64,000 nt of DNA from Trichomonas tenax (lineage: Eukaryota > Parabasalia > Trichomonadida > Trichomonadidae): the NCBI GenBank assembly GCA_023091735.1, contig JALKBU010000110.1, forward strand, positions 1 to 64,000, in the 5' to 3' direction. Under the pieces are notes generated by a model. The model was not told the origin of the DNA. It worked only from the letters and a program-made list of their open reading frames with translations, and did no database searches. Shown in pieces: positions 20,386-32,759 of this stretch. The position numbers were made by a program, and so were the translations under genes. Positions within the stretch are counted from its first letter, which is position 1. The number at the start of each line of letters is the position of its first letter.

Positions 20386-21399
20386 TTAAGCACCTTTAAC
20401 AAATACCTGGCCATTCCAATCAGCGCGGCCACCAATATCAATAACAATAGCTTTTTCAACTTCCGCGTGCTGCATGAAGATCTCAAGATCAGTTTTTTCT
20501 GGGTAATGACCGAGAGGGAATGTTCCATAGTGCATTGGAACAACTCTCGCTGGCTCAAGTAATTTAGCCATATCCCACGCATCCTTTCCATCCATGTGGA
20601 CTGCACGCATTATTTCCGGTGGGTTTTGTGGACCAATACCAACAATGAACAAATCCGGACCCTTTCCAAGCGTTTCTTTGACCTCCTTGAAATGAGGACC
20701 GATTGCTGTATCTCCAGTGTAGTAAATATTGCATCCCTGGTAGTTCATGTTCCAGCTGCACCAAAGAGTTTCATTCTGGTCTCTTCCCCACCTTGCGCTT
20801 CCATGGTGTGATGGGAAGCATGTGAAATCAATGCCATCAATCAACAAATGCGTTCTCCAATCGAATTCAGTGACATTCTTCACTCCAAAACTATCAATCA
20901 TCTTTCCAACATTGAGTGGAGCAAAGAACTTGCATTCAGGGAAACGCCTTGCGATTTCTCTGATAGACCCTTTGTTGAGGTGGTCCCAGTGGCAGTGAGA
21001 AACAAGAACATAAGAAATTGGAGGCAATTTTTCGATAGGGACTGCCGGTGGTGTTGATCTTCTAATCGTTCCTGGAACAGGAGATGCATAATTTTCGAAA
21101 ATGGGGTCTGTGAGGATGAATTTATCATTAATTTGTATCAGATTTGTCGCATGTCCAATCCACCAATCTCTAATTCCATTTCCAAGTTGAAAATCAGGTG
21201 TTGGATCACGACTTGGTAATGGTTCCGTTACGTCTTTAGATGTGAAGAACTTAATTGTCGTCTTAAATCCTGTTCCTCTCATTTCTGGTGCGCGTGGTTC
21301 TCCGTCGTTATTGACAAAGTGATCGCCGTTGTGATGTGATGGGTTGTATGTTGAAAGAGGCTCCGGATTCAGACTGCTTGTCGAGAAAAAGCTTTGCAT
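20386..21399 (-). CDS. Metallo-beta-lactamase-fold hydrolase, NAPE-PLD/UlaG-like
   Basis: A 337-residue intact protein. The metal-binding signature HxHxDH appears as SHCHWDHLN (about residue 140). Upstream is WIGHATNLIQI and TDPIFENYASP, the layout seen in N-acyl-phosphatidylethanolamine phospholipase D and related UlaG-like enzymes. Downstream are PSHHGSARWGRDQNETLW, a metal-ligand YTGDTAIG, and a C-terminal MHYGTFPLGHYPEKTD, which supplies the last His. All expected ligands are present, so it is probably an active zinc hydrolase acting on a phosphodiester or lactone. The substrate cannot be read from sequence. No signal peptide. Close similarity to bacterial family members would suggest lateral transfer. 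Confidence 0.85.
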   Translation of the reverse strand: MQSFFSTSSLNPEPLSTYNPSHHNGDHFVNNDGEPRAPEMRGTGFKTTIKFFTSKDVTEPLPSRDPTPDFQLGNGIRDWWIGHATNLIQINDKFILTDPIFENYASPVPGTIRRSTPPAVPIEKLPPISYVLVSHCHWDHLNKGSIREIARRFPECKFFAPLNVGKMIDSFGVKNVTEFDWRTHLLIDGIDFTCFPSHHGSARWGRDQNETLWCSWNMNYQGCNIYYTGDTAIGPHFKEVKETLGKGPDLFIVGIGPQNPPEIMRAVHMDGKDAWDMAKLLEPARVVPMHYGTFPLGHYPEKTDLEIFMQHAEVEKAIVIDIGGRADWNGQVFVKGA

Positions 21400-21932
21400 T
21401 TAGAAAAATGAAGTCATATTTTGTCACTTTTATTTTTTTACACAACTAATCTTAAGCTTCAAACATATGGAATAGAACTCCCTTGGCACACTTTTGATAT
21501 ATTTTATAACGATTATCTTCTATCTATAATACATAAAGAGATACAACGCTTTCCATTTTTTTCATTTCTCGGATCAAAAAATGATTTTTTTACTCTTAGA
21601 TAATTACGTATCAACGAAAATTAATATAATAAACAAATTATGTAATACAATGTCTATAATTATATCATCTATAATTGATATTATCTATTTTAAATATGCC
21701 TATAAAACATGATTTTGATTGAAGCAATCATGATCATATTTTGGTGGTCTTTGAGTGTTACTTATGCTATGTATTTGATTATCTATATTATTGATATATA
21801 ATATTTAATGTTATGTATCTTTTTATGTAGGATAAACTTTATTAAGTTTGTTTTTAAAAGAGATATAACGAAAATAAAATGCAATAAAACTGTTAAAATT
21901 AACCTTGCCGGTAGGAAATAAGGTTAATCATA
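21400..21932. other. Divergent promoter region
   Basis: A 533-base spacer between divergent genes. Close to the right-hand gene is an inverted repeat, TTAACCTT (21899-21906) and AAGGTTAA (21920-21927), ending five bases before the ATG at 21933. No gene seen. Confidence 0.55.
21899..21927. promoter_or_regulatory. Perfect 8 bp inverted repeat just upstream of a start codon
   Basis: TTAACCTT and AAGGTTAA with a 13-base loop, ending five bases before the ATG of the giant gene. It could be an operator-like site or an mRNA leader hairpin. Confidence 0.35.
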
Positions 21933-24900
21933 ATGACTACGACAACTTTGGCTGATGAAGTTGCATATCAACAAATTCGGCTGATTTCGAGTTTAGACAC
22001 AGTGGTGAGTTCACTGAATAATGTTACAATTAATAATTCATCGATAAATACCCAAAAATCGGATTCTTCTTTTATTTTGCATTACATTTTGATAAATGAG
22101 AAGCCATCATCAAACCCGAAACTTTCTAATATAAATTCATTGCAAAAAATCACTCAAAACGAATTATCAAAAGTACAAACGATTATAATTTCGATTTGGG
22201 AACAAATAAATGGATTAGAAATATCATATAATTCTTTTAATACTTTAGCAACTGATAATTCTTCGAAAATTTTATACTCATATTACGTTATTAATGAATT
22301 ATCAAAAACAAATCCCTTATCAACTCAAAATATTGCAAATTCATTTAATGAGATGACAACAAAACTCAAAGATATACAAATATTTATACAGAATTCGAAT
22401 AGAAATCTAATGATGAATTATTCGTTATTTGATTTGAATGAATTAATTCCATTAACAATCAAAACTATGATCAATACAATCAACAAGCTCCTAAATTCAA
22501 CGAAAAACAACTCTTTATTCTATTGCAAAAATACATTATCAAATTTTTTGGATAATTTCGTTTTAGCGCAGTCAAACAATATATCTTTCCTTCCAGAATT
22601 CAATATTACAACATTTATTGAGTTTAGACGATTCGTTGCCGATATTTGTTATTATTCAGGATTTTTGGATAATTTTCTCAAACAAACTTCATTTTCAGCT
22701 CAAGCAGTGAACTTATTGTTCTTTATCGATGAATATTTGAGTTATTACTCTCTGATACACAATAATGTTGCAACGCCTCTCGATTTAACTAATTTTGCAA
22801 AGGAAGCGCATAAATCAATTGCAAAAGTTCTTGGTTCATCATCAAATGCTTCTGCATCATCGATAGAACAACAATTGATGATAATGGACAAGTTATTTAG
22901 TGATATGATACCAGCTTTTGAAGACACAACAGCATTAAAAGGAACAATTGATATATTATTATCATTTATGAATAACTCTAAACAAAGTTTCCAAAAATTA
23001 CAAAAAATCTTAAGTTGTGGTGGATTTTGTGCCCAATCAAGAGTCTTTTACATGTGTCTCGTTGGCATTGATAATGCTTTAAGGAGTCTTTTGACGACGA
23101 CAAAAAGCCAAAGCACAACATTTAATCCAGATGATGTTATTTCTATTCCAATCAATTTCAAAGTTGGATTGGAATCAATCACAAATAATAAAAGAGCTTT
23201 GTATTCAGACATTGCTTCGCTATTCATAAGTCCAGCGAATGATGCCAAAAAGTCGAAATCAAGCAAAAACGAAATCAGTCAAAAAGACATCGAAAACGCG
23301 AAAAACATTATAAACAAAGTCAGCGATTCTTTGAATTCCATTCAGGAATTAAATGAAAATATCATTCCTTTGATGAAAAACTTGAATTATCAGATGAAAA
23401 AAGTCGGTTCTTCCAAATCAATAAAAGACAAAAATGTGATCAAAGAGTTCAACAAAGTTGCTGAATTGTATAACATGGTTATTGATGGAATACAGCAAAC
23501 AATATTTACTCCAATTCATGAACTTCCATTGAGAGAGTTAATATTTGAAATCTATAACCTTTTAGAGTTATTATGTCCAATGGTTTCTTCAAAAGATATC
23601 AAAAAGATTCGTGATGTATTTAGGACTTTAGCCAAAGATTTTAACATCGAAACTTTGCCAACAATAAATTTCAAGAAATACATTGACTCAATAAATATTG
23701 CGAAGAAGGATTTAACAAAAATGAGTTTTACAGAATCTCCGTGGCAAAAGCTCATTCCAATATTAATTGATATAATGAAGAACGTTCAAAAGCAATGTGA
23801 ACACTTTTCTAAAACAAATTATGAAGTTAGAGATTCAAACATTGATTTAGCAAATGCATCAGATGAAATATCGAATATAATTGATGCAATATGTGGAACA
23901 AACTTCAGTCATCAAACATTTGTGTTATTGAATCTTTTATTCAAGTTGAGACATCATATTTCATCTGTAAGATGTGGCGTTATTTTTGATACACCAAAGG
24001 ACTTTTTGTCGGTGATCAAATCAATATATGATGAATTAAGTTCATTCCAAAGTGTCATTAGACATTTTTTGCCAACATATTCAATCAAAACATTCATGAG
24101 TTCACTTGAAATTGCAACATGGAAGTTATCACATCTTAAAAACGACTACAAACATGATGATTTACTGAATGACACATTCAACATGGCAATCGATCAATTA
24201 ACTCACGCAATATCATTAATTAAAGACAAGAAATCAAGTTTGAGGCAAGCAATTGAAGAATCAAAAAGATTGATACAACCGCATGCTACATTCTTCAATT
24301 CTAAGACTGCAAGAACAAATGAAATCTTCCGCAAGATGCACGATGACATGAATAACGCTTTAAGCTTGATTGCGCAAAATTGGGCTCCTCCAGAATTTTT
24401 AGATACAAAAAGCGATTTAGATTCATTATACAAATCACTCAGTTTAGCAAATTCAATTTGTTCTCAACCAGATCTAATTGCAGTTTCATTTATAGATACT
24501 CTTGAAACAATAAAAGGAACTCCATTGGAAAATTTCATCCGACAGTCAACGAAAATCATCGACATAAAATCAATCTATAAAATTGTTGGCTCTGCAATTC
24601 TCATTGACTTTCCACAGCAAATACACAGACTCAAAAAGGCAGTAATATACATTCAAAGATGTCTAACAGATAAATTTAATTGCTTCCAAGCTCCAAAACA
24701 ATTTGTAGAAAATGTTGCTGTCATTCTTTCAAGTTCAGTTATTGCCGGATATGGAAAAGAAGACAAAATACAATCAACAGCATTATCAATGATTATTGAT
24801 CGAAACAATCAATCATTTTTCGATATGAGTTATCACGCAAGCAATGTTTTAGGTTTGGCAATGAATTCATTAAAGCATTGCGGAATTGAAGTAATTTTAG

Positions 24901-27900
24901 ACCTTTTAAACACACTTTCATCTGCTGCACATCATTCTCAATTGCCATACATTAGTTATCTCATTTATTTATTGATAGATTTCATGCCACAGATTTCTTT
25001 GTTGCGGGAATATCAAAAACAATTAATTAACTGTTATCAGGAACAAAATGATGTTTCAAAGATAAATTTCGAGCCTCTTATTAAGCAAATGATGGATATC
25101 CTTCCAAATGATATCAGAAAAAAGATTTTAAATTCGCAGAATGAAATTGATTTCATTTTCAAAACGAAACCTTTCATTGTTTATAACAATTCAACAAATT
25201 TTGTTTCAACAGTTAAAGAACTTCCATATGGTATTGATGAAGTCTATAGACCAACAGGACTTTCAGTTGTTGAATATTTTCCAAGACCACATGAAAAAAT
25301 TGATACTGATGAACAAATAATCAACGAAGAATTTTTTGATGATAATTGCGATAAAACATTTTCAACACATGAAATTGCAGAGCTTCTAACATATTATTCA
25401 AATACTTCGATTCTTCCAGATCTCAATTTCAGGAAGTTATCAAATATTTCTTCTGCTCTTCAATCGAAAAGCTTTAGATTTCCTGATTCAATGCATACGA
25501 AAGCCAAAAACGGATATTTGTCGATAACAGTTACAGGATTCAAATCGAGGAAAACTATTGTTTGTCTTTATTTGTATGATACACAAAAGAAAATGACTGT
25601 TTCGCAACCTTTTTATATCGGAATGATTGATTCACTTCCATGCATTTTGAATACTCGTTCATTAGTTGCTATAATTGAATTATCTGAAAGAACACCAAAT
25701 ATTGTTCTCGTTGCACGTGTTTTACAGCCACAGGATAATCACATGAAACAAGTTGCAGTATCTGCAATCAAATTATTCACTCAAGGTGGATTTTTAGTTT
25801 TTTCTGCTTCATTTCCAGATCGCTTCCATGCAATCATTAATAATACATTCGTTGATGATAAAAATATCGCCCAGATAATGGAACATGCAGTAGTCACATA
25901 TGTTGAAGTCGCAATGTCTCTAAAAATAAGATTATTGCATGAGAGACCACAAAATGTTGATTCGTTGTGGTTAAACAATGGAAATCCATTTGTTTATATT
26001 CCAAGGATCGATGTAGGTTTATCACTTCCAATTCCATTTATATTTGTGCGGAATATCTCGATGATGTCAGAAAACGAGAACAAAAATGCAAAGTTTTGCT
26101 ATTTCGTTGCAGAAATGATTGATGACTCAAAGAGAAAAACTCACGTTCTTTCTTTCAAGAATGACTTAGAAGATAAATACATTTCTTCAATTGTTCCATA
26201 TGGAAAATACATTTCATTCCCTGATGTCATTCAATTCAGAGTTACGAAAGATTTTTCTTTAACATCAACAATGAAAATTTCGTTCCGAACAATCGATGCA
26301 AAAGGAAAAGAAAGTTCGTCTTTATTCACGATATTTAAGTTTTTCAACCAATACAATTTACTTCCACAGCTTACAGACATTAAATTGCCATTGAATGACG
26401 AAACACATCAGCAACTTGCTCTGTTTCAAGAAACATCATCATTTATCACTTTTTCATTGAAATTCCCATCGAATATTATTATTCCTCAATCATTTGTCGA
26501 TTGTATTACTTCTGAAGGCCAAAAGACGCCATGCATGAGAGGTGTTGCTTCAGCATATCACGAACCTCTAATTCCAGCAGTTGTTTCTGTTTTCCTCAAA
26601 AACATTTCGATGAAAATGGTCAAAAATTTAATTGTATTTTTATCATCTTTTAGTTCGATTCATGATGAATTTTCAAATTGGATTTATGGATGCTTCAACA
26701 CACATTCCATCAAATTATCCAAATTTGTTGATTCTTATGCAGAATATATTGATCAAACAGCATCATTCAATGATTATATTGAGCAATTACGTGCAATCAA
26801 AACTTCGCCATATTTCATTGATATTATTTTGTCATCTCTTTTTTATAACGAAGACCAAGAGTTCAATATCAGCAATCTTTCGAAGATGTGTAAAGGAATT
26901 TCGAAACTAATTGCATTATTAGCGAGAACAGAATTAAGCAGAATTGCTAATGACAAGTTTTGCCAATTCATGTTTTTCTTGTCAGGAACATTATCTGCGG
27001 AAAATCTTGCTGAAATAATTACAACACATATCAATTCATTTGATGGAAGATCTATTGAATTGTTTAGTATCACTGCTTTTCCAACAAGTCAAGATCCAGA
27101 ACAGCTTCATGCAGAACTTCTTCCGCTTCCAATTCGATCTTTGTCAATGCTTGGACAATTCTCTGTTTTCTCAGCATTCGCTTCTTCGCCATTTTTATTA
27201 GCAATAGCATCATATTTCCCAAAGTACAGAAGAATATTCTCTATTCTCTTTGAAAAGCTTGAAGATACAATGGAAACAAACAATGTTGATTTCATTAGAA
27301 TTGTTTTGCAAAGCAATGCGAGATTTATTGATTCTTCAGACTGTTTTACATCTCTCGGCGATACAGGAGCTCAAATATTCTTCCCTTATATCGAATTCGC
27401 TGCGAAACATTGCTATGATGAAAATATTTTAGTTGATTCAGAGATCTCTTGAAGCGTTTTCTTCTCCAATTTTATATCTCATCAAAAAATCCACTCCTTC
27501 GCTTTTGTTGCAGAAAGTAACAGACAAGAATAACAAGGCAATAACAGTACATAAACTTGCTGGTATATTGTTCAAGCGTTTCATCGATAACAAGTTTATT
27601 TCACCAATTTTCTTGGCTGAATTTACAAAGCGATTAATACATGTTTTCGCAATCACAATGGACGCAGGAGGACAACATGAAATGTTTGCTGAGATTTCTA
27701 ATGTTGCTCACTATAGTTTGTGCGAGTTACAGCCATCTTTTACAATCAAACAATCTGTTTGGCTTTATTGCAAACTTATCGACAGTTTCCCAAGCGATTA
27801 CAATATGATTGCTGTTTTATTTGCCAACATAATTCCAATATTAAGACGCAAGATGCCTATAACGAGGAATGCGATCTTATCATTCTTCATTCATATATTT

Positions 27901-29052
27901 TATTCAGAGTTCTTAAGGGAGAAATTATTTGATTTCATTTTTGAAATTTTTGCAGGCGAATTTCTTTATAATGCTTTGTTTTTCATCGATTTTGTTTATT
28001 ACGAATTTATCTCAGTTCTTAAGCTCTTCCTTACTTCTTATACTGATACAAAATTTAACTCTCTTTGTCAACAAAAATTATCATTTTTGAACGCTTTATT
28101 GATCAAAAATGTGAGAAAATTGATCGAAAACAAAGATCCATATAAGATTTATCGGATTATCAAAGACATTCAACCGCAATCAAAAATCATTCAAGTTGCG
28201 ATGAACAAACTTCTTTGCGAATACTTCAAGAAGATGAATTTAATGACTCAAGCTTTTCATGCAAAAGTTTCAGAGATTTCTTACATCAATGCATTTTGCA
28301 AATTATTGATGCCAGAAGAGATCAAAGTTCTTGGAGGAGAAGAAGTTCCACCGGAAGCATTAACAACAAATCCTTTAAAGCTTTTAGTTCCATTAAGACA
28401 ACTTTTGGAGCTATGCGAGAAATGCCAAAATCGTTGTGCTACAAAGAAACAAATTTCTTGTTTAATAAGTTTGAACAAGAAAGTATCAATTGCTGCAGGT
28501 GTTGAAATCAAAGAATATATCTTTGATTTATCCAGAATTACAAAGCCATTTTACTATTTGGTTCATAACGATGAATCGCAGTATATCGTGAAATCAGACA
28601 TTTCATCCCTCACAGAATTCTGCAAATTATGGTATTCAATAACCAACACGTTTTATACTCCTTTGAGGACTCAATCAAATGCTTTTGAGAATTATATAAT
28701 TCCTGTCAAAATGATTTCTCAAAATTCGTTCGAAGATGAGAATTCGATTTTCTGCATTTCTTCATCAAGTTGCGGCTTTTATAGCATTGATGCAATTGCT
28801 GATAAGAAATCTGCTAGTGAAGTTGATTTCTATTTAAAGAGACTTGATGATGCAAAGTCGAGCAACGAAGCAGAAACAAATCTTAGAGCAACATTATTAA
28901 ACCCAAAGTTTGCTTCAAAGATCATCAAATCATCCAACTCGAAAGCATTCATTGGCTCTGTGAAGAAGAGTATGAAAATGGTTAAAGAATCAACAACAGA
29001 TTCTTTATTAGAAGAATGTGAAATTCTTCTTAATGCTTTAAACAAAGCATAA
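21933..29052 (+). CDS. Giant helical protein (about 2,370 residues), interrupted by one frameshift
   Basis: The first frame runs from ATG 21933 to TGA 27450-27452 (1,839 residues). A second, shifted by one base, is open from 27433 to 29052 (539 codons) with no ATG of its own near the start. Protein quality is equal on both sides, so this is probably one gene with a one-base indel between 27433 and 27449, or a sequencing error. The protein is mostly alpha-helical (residues 1-1080), then has a beta-rich part at about 1180-1550 (GKYISFPDVIQFRV, MKISFRTIDAKGK), then helices again. The beta part could be a C2-like domain as in DOCK-family proteins, but I cannot confirm it and see no DHR-2 motif. 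No membrane span or signal peptide. A cytoskeletal or trafficking scaffold is possible; function unknown. Confidence 0.7.
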
Positions 29053-29647
29053 TTAATATTTTGTATATTAGATAAATAAACTGTTTGTATTTTAATCTCT
29101 TAATTAAAAATAGGTATGTTTATCATCGATATCGACCTGGATATTGAAAATCAAGTTGATTATCAAATATTTTCTATTTATTTTAATCAAAATTCAAAAT
29201 TAATATATTGGCCAAAATTAGGTTGATTATGGCAAAGTGATATTTGAGCTCAAAAACAAAGCAAAAAAATAATATGATACGTATTTCGTATCAAAAAATT
29301 GAGTTTTTCATGTTTTATTTCTTTCAGAAAACAATGATTTAACTAAAAATTTGATTTTGAAAAATGAAAAACTAAAAATGAAAACCCAATATTGGATGAT
29401 GAGTAAGATAACAATTTTCAAATCCCAAAATCTTATTTGGCATTTTGAGGATTGATGTTTGCCCGTAACAGAATCAAGAGGATTAATTAGAATTCAAACA
29501 CCCAATGACAATATTAAAAAAAATAATGCGCAAAGTCAAATGATTGTAGCAAACAGTTTTAAATTAAAAAATTGACTTCGGTTTATTAATTTCCATTTTT
29601 TAAAAAGAATGGAACAAAGTGCTGTGACTCACGACATTTAGAGTCTC
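29053..29647. other. Intergenic spacer
   Basis: A+T-rich, no gene or repeat that I can support. Confidence 0.6.
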
Positions 29648-30913
29648 ATGGCCAGCGATGCATTGTTTGGCATCTTCAAGGACATCAAATCGTTCGAAAA
29701 GTTTCTGCACACTTGTTTATTAAAGCCAGAACACGTTATATATGTGATTCAAAACAGCAAAGACCATTTCGACGAGAACCAGCGTTTTAGCATCTTTAAG
29801 AACATCAGAGTTGATTTTGGAGAAAACATTTTCAATTTCATTAAATTTTTCGAAGCTTGTGATTCTTCACTTGAAACGACTCCATTGAAGTCTACAATAG
29901 AATTCCTCACCAAGTTCAATGATGCTGCTTCAGAAATGGAAAATCTTCGGAAGAAAATTGAAGAGCAATAAAAAGAAATCGAAAATCTTCGTGATACAAT
30001 TGCCAAACAGGACTCTGAGCTCAAAAAACCGAGAGTCGAAGCTGATCCAAAATCAATTTCAGAACTTGACGAAGAAATCCAAAAAAACTTAAGTCTGAAG
30101 TTGCACATTTCTATTTCTCAAAGTTCAAAGAGATAGTTTCTGCTCTCCAAAAGAAACTGCTCGCAATCAAGCGAAGTTTGAATTTTTCTCAAAGCTTTTG
30201 AAGTTTAAATTCAAACCAAACAGTCCAACAGCAAAAATCATCAATCTTGGCTTCGAAATTGGACTCCACAGGTCAATTTTGCATATCAGTCCATTGAGTT
30301 ACATGCAAAATACAAACACACAACCTGACTATGATAAGACATCATATACATATTTAGTCAAGCGACTTGATTCGAATCAGGATTCCACAAGAAGGAGAAT
30401 GGAGAGATTGACAATCAGATATTAGTTCATGCAATCAAATGCAAGAATTTAGAAGCAACGAAATACCTGATATCGAAAGGTTCCGACAAAGACTTCAAAT
30501 CGAAATTCTATCCAACGCCAATTCAGCAGGCAGTCGAAGTTGGATTCATTGAAGAAATTGAATACCTACTTTGGATTGGATGCAACACAGAAGGATGCAT
30601 CGCCACTGCAATCAAACACAGAAATCTGGACACACTTAAATTCTTGGCTTCTAAAGGTGCAGCAGCGAATCTCGATCCAAACTCACAAAGCGGTGTTCCT
30701 CCAATTTGCCTTGCAGCAGGATTAAATGACTCTGCATTTCTGAACGTCCTTCATAATATTGGCTGCAACATTAACGCAAAGGACAAATATGGAAGAACTC
30801 CTTTACACTATGCAAAGATGAATGGCAAAATCAATAATTTTGGGCTTCTTATTAAATCTGGAGCTGATGCTCAAATAAGAGATGGTTATGATAAGACACC
30901 AAATGATTATTAA
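29648..30913 (+). pseudogene. Ankyrin-repeat protein pseudogene (trichomonad type)
   Basis: ATG 29648 starts a helical N-terminal domain with a coiled coil at its end (about residues 85-107). A TAA at 29969-29971 interrupts it, but the same frame continues (EIENLRDTIAKQDSELKKP). Coding then shifts frame near 30090 and again near 30170 and 30395. From about 30395 to 30913 a clean frame holds four to five ankyrin repeats, including NAKDKYGRTPLHYAKMNGK and a last repeat ending DKTPNDY. N-terminal helical domain plus ankyrin repeats is the common, hugely expanded family of trichomonads. One stop and about three frameshifts make it a pseudogene. Confidence 0.8.
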
Positions 30914-31414
30914 TTTACAATAATAAAGTTATAATATATTAAAATTGAATTCTTTGTGGTAATAAATCATAATTAAAACTCGTATTGGACACCCCATATA
31001 AATTTTCAATTATTTTCCACAATATAGAGTTGAAATGAATATCATTTGCCATTGAAAGGAAATCATTTGAGATAGTCAAATATTTGATTGAAAAAGGAGC
31101 AAACATCAAAATGTTTTTAATGGTTGAAGGCGAGATGCTTTATCTTTAAACTAGCTGACACCCCTCGATATTGCTGATCTTAACAATTACTACAATCAGC
31201 AGTTGATTATTCAAAGTAAGAAATAAAAACGTATATTTAATCTAATTAATCAATTTTTCTTTTAGATGCCGTAGCAAAAATAACTGATCATTGTAAGCTA
31301 AATCTTTATGCTAACCCAAAAGATTATCACATAATTTTTGTCATGTAAAACATTTTTATCATGTAAACTATTTATTGTTGACAATTTGTCATGTAAATAC
31401 ATTTGTCAAAAAAT
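30914..31414. other. Spacer with ankyrin scrap and promoter motifs
   Basis: At 31040-31140 there are a few ankyrin-like codons (VKYLIEKGANI-like reading) with frame breaks. At 31336-31397 are three copies of the TCATGTAAA motif in front of the PROPPIN gene. Confidence 0.5.
31336..31397 (+). promoter_or_regulatory. Triple TGTCATGTAAA-type motif
   Basis: TTTTGTCATGTAAAA (31336-31350), a variant ATCATGTAAAC (31358-31368) and TTTGTCATGTAAA (31385-31397). The last ends 17 bases before the ATG at 31415. Recurrence before other starts suggests a core promoter or initiator. Confidence 0.5.
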
Positions 31415-32368
31415 ATGATATCACCAATTCGTTCTTTATGCTTCAATGATGACCATGAAACATTCACAATAGTTCTTCCATTTCAGTACAAAATATTCCG
31501 CTGTGACCCTTTTGGAATGATTCTTGGGCGAGAAATGGAAGAATATTCTTTAGGTTCAGTGGCCACTTATGATGGATACAGATTTTTAGCACTAACAGGT
31601 GCTCCATCGTCCCTGGACTTTAATAGCAAATGCATCAAAATAATAGACCACTCTACAGGCCAAATTCAGTACGATCATCAATTTAATGATCATATTCTTA
31701 CAATGAAGCTCGGTAATGGTATACTTATCGTAAATATGAATAGCAAAATCGAAATTTGGAATACAAACGCAAATGAAATGGTTTCATCTTTTGAAACAGG
31801 CTTAAATGTTCATTGGCCATTGTGCTTGAGCCCAGATTCATCTCAGATAGTATGCAGTGGACAGGATGACAAACATATTAGTGTATGTGCAAAAATTTGT
31901 GAACCGAAAGTTTCAAAGCGTAATATCTCTATTGAAGAGAAAGAATATTCTATTTCACTTGTTGCATATAATAGGACAGGAACCCTATTTGCTATTGCGA
32001 CGTTTGGAGGAGAAAAAATTTACGTTTTTGATGCAAAAATGGTAAACTGTATTGCAACTCTCCAAAGAGGAAATTCAAGCGACATTATTCAAACTATTGA
32101 TTATTCTCCTAACAACGACTTCTTGGCAAGTTGTTCTAAAGATGGGGAAGTTAGGATATTCGATATTCGTAAAAATGCACTTGGTGCATCTTTAATTCAG
32201 CTTCCAATTGCAAAAACAACTTTGCCATCAGTAACAATGCCAAGAATTTGTTGGTTGCGTAATGATTTGCTTGGTGTCACCTCCCTCGAAAGTGACTTTT
32301 ATAAGATATCAATGAAAGATGGCGAACTCCACTATGAAGTTTCTCCTTTCTTGAAGAGAGTAGGTTAA
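31415..32368 (+). CDS. PROPPIN beta-propeller protein (WIPI/Atg18 family)
   Basis: A 317-residue protein from ATG 31415. The N-terminus has the family signature of a Phe-Asn-(Asp/Gln) start and FRCDPFG (compare the family's F-x-TDPF), followed by VATYDGYRFLALTGAP. Seven WD-like blades are spread over the length. The phosphoinositide-binding loop, FRRG in the family, appears here as LQRG (ATLQRGNSS, about residue 217) after KIYVFDA. PROPPINs bind PI3P/PI(3,5)P2 on membranes and act in autophagosome formation. The first Arg of the RR pair is Gln, so lipid binding may be weaker. It is somewhat shorter than the usual 340-360 residues, closest to the WIPI3/WIPI4 type. Confidence 0.85.
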   Translation: MISPIRSLCFNDDHETFTIVLPFQYKIFRCDPFGMILGREMEEYSLGSVATYDGYRFLALTGAPSSLDFNSKCIKIIDHSTGQIQYDHQFNDHILTMKLGNGILIVNMNSKIEIWNTNANEMVSSFETGLNVHWPLCLSPDSSQIVCSGQDDKHISVCAKICEPKVSKRNISIEEKEYSISLVAYNRTGTLFAIATFGGEKIYVFDAKMVNCIATLQRGNSSDIIQTIDYSPNNDFLASCSKDGEVRIFDIRKNALGASLIQLPIAKTTLPSVTMPRICWLRNDLLGVTSLESDFYKISMKDGELHYEVSPFLKRVG

Positions 32369-32644
32369 TGTATACATTATATAGATTGTTTATTACATAA
32401 TTGACTTCACTATACTTTGCCCTAACCATAGGAAATTTTGCTGGAAATGTCAATAGAACCTATAGTGATTTAAATTGTTGCTTTATTTTTCTAAAAAATT
32501 CGCATGTTGAAAAACTGCTATTATAGTATCATATGATTATTTTCACTTCCATTAATCGTATCTCCTATTATTAAATTTTTTACAATAGAAAAAAGAAAAA
32601 ATCTTCACTACGCATGTCAACTTCAATGAAAAATCACCAATAAT

Positions 32645-32677
32645 TTATTTAAGGGGAGTAACTCCGCCCCTAAATAA
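32645..32677. repeat. Stable hairpin with G+C-rich stem
   Basis: TTATTTA then GGGG pairs with CCCC then TAAATAA around a short AGTAACTCCG loop, with one extra base. Unusually G+C-rich for this region. It lies about 280 bases after the PROPPIN stop, so more likely a mobile-element end than a terminator. Confidence 0.5.
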
Positions 32678-32759
32678 AAATTTTTCGAGCCAAAATGGAG
32701 CTATATCATGAAGGAGGTGTTCACAGTGTATTTATTCTTTTTGTTACACTTTAAAGTGT

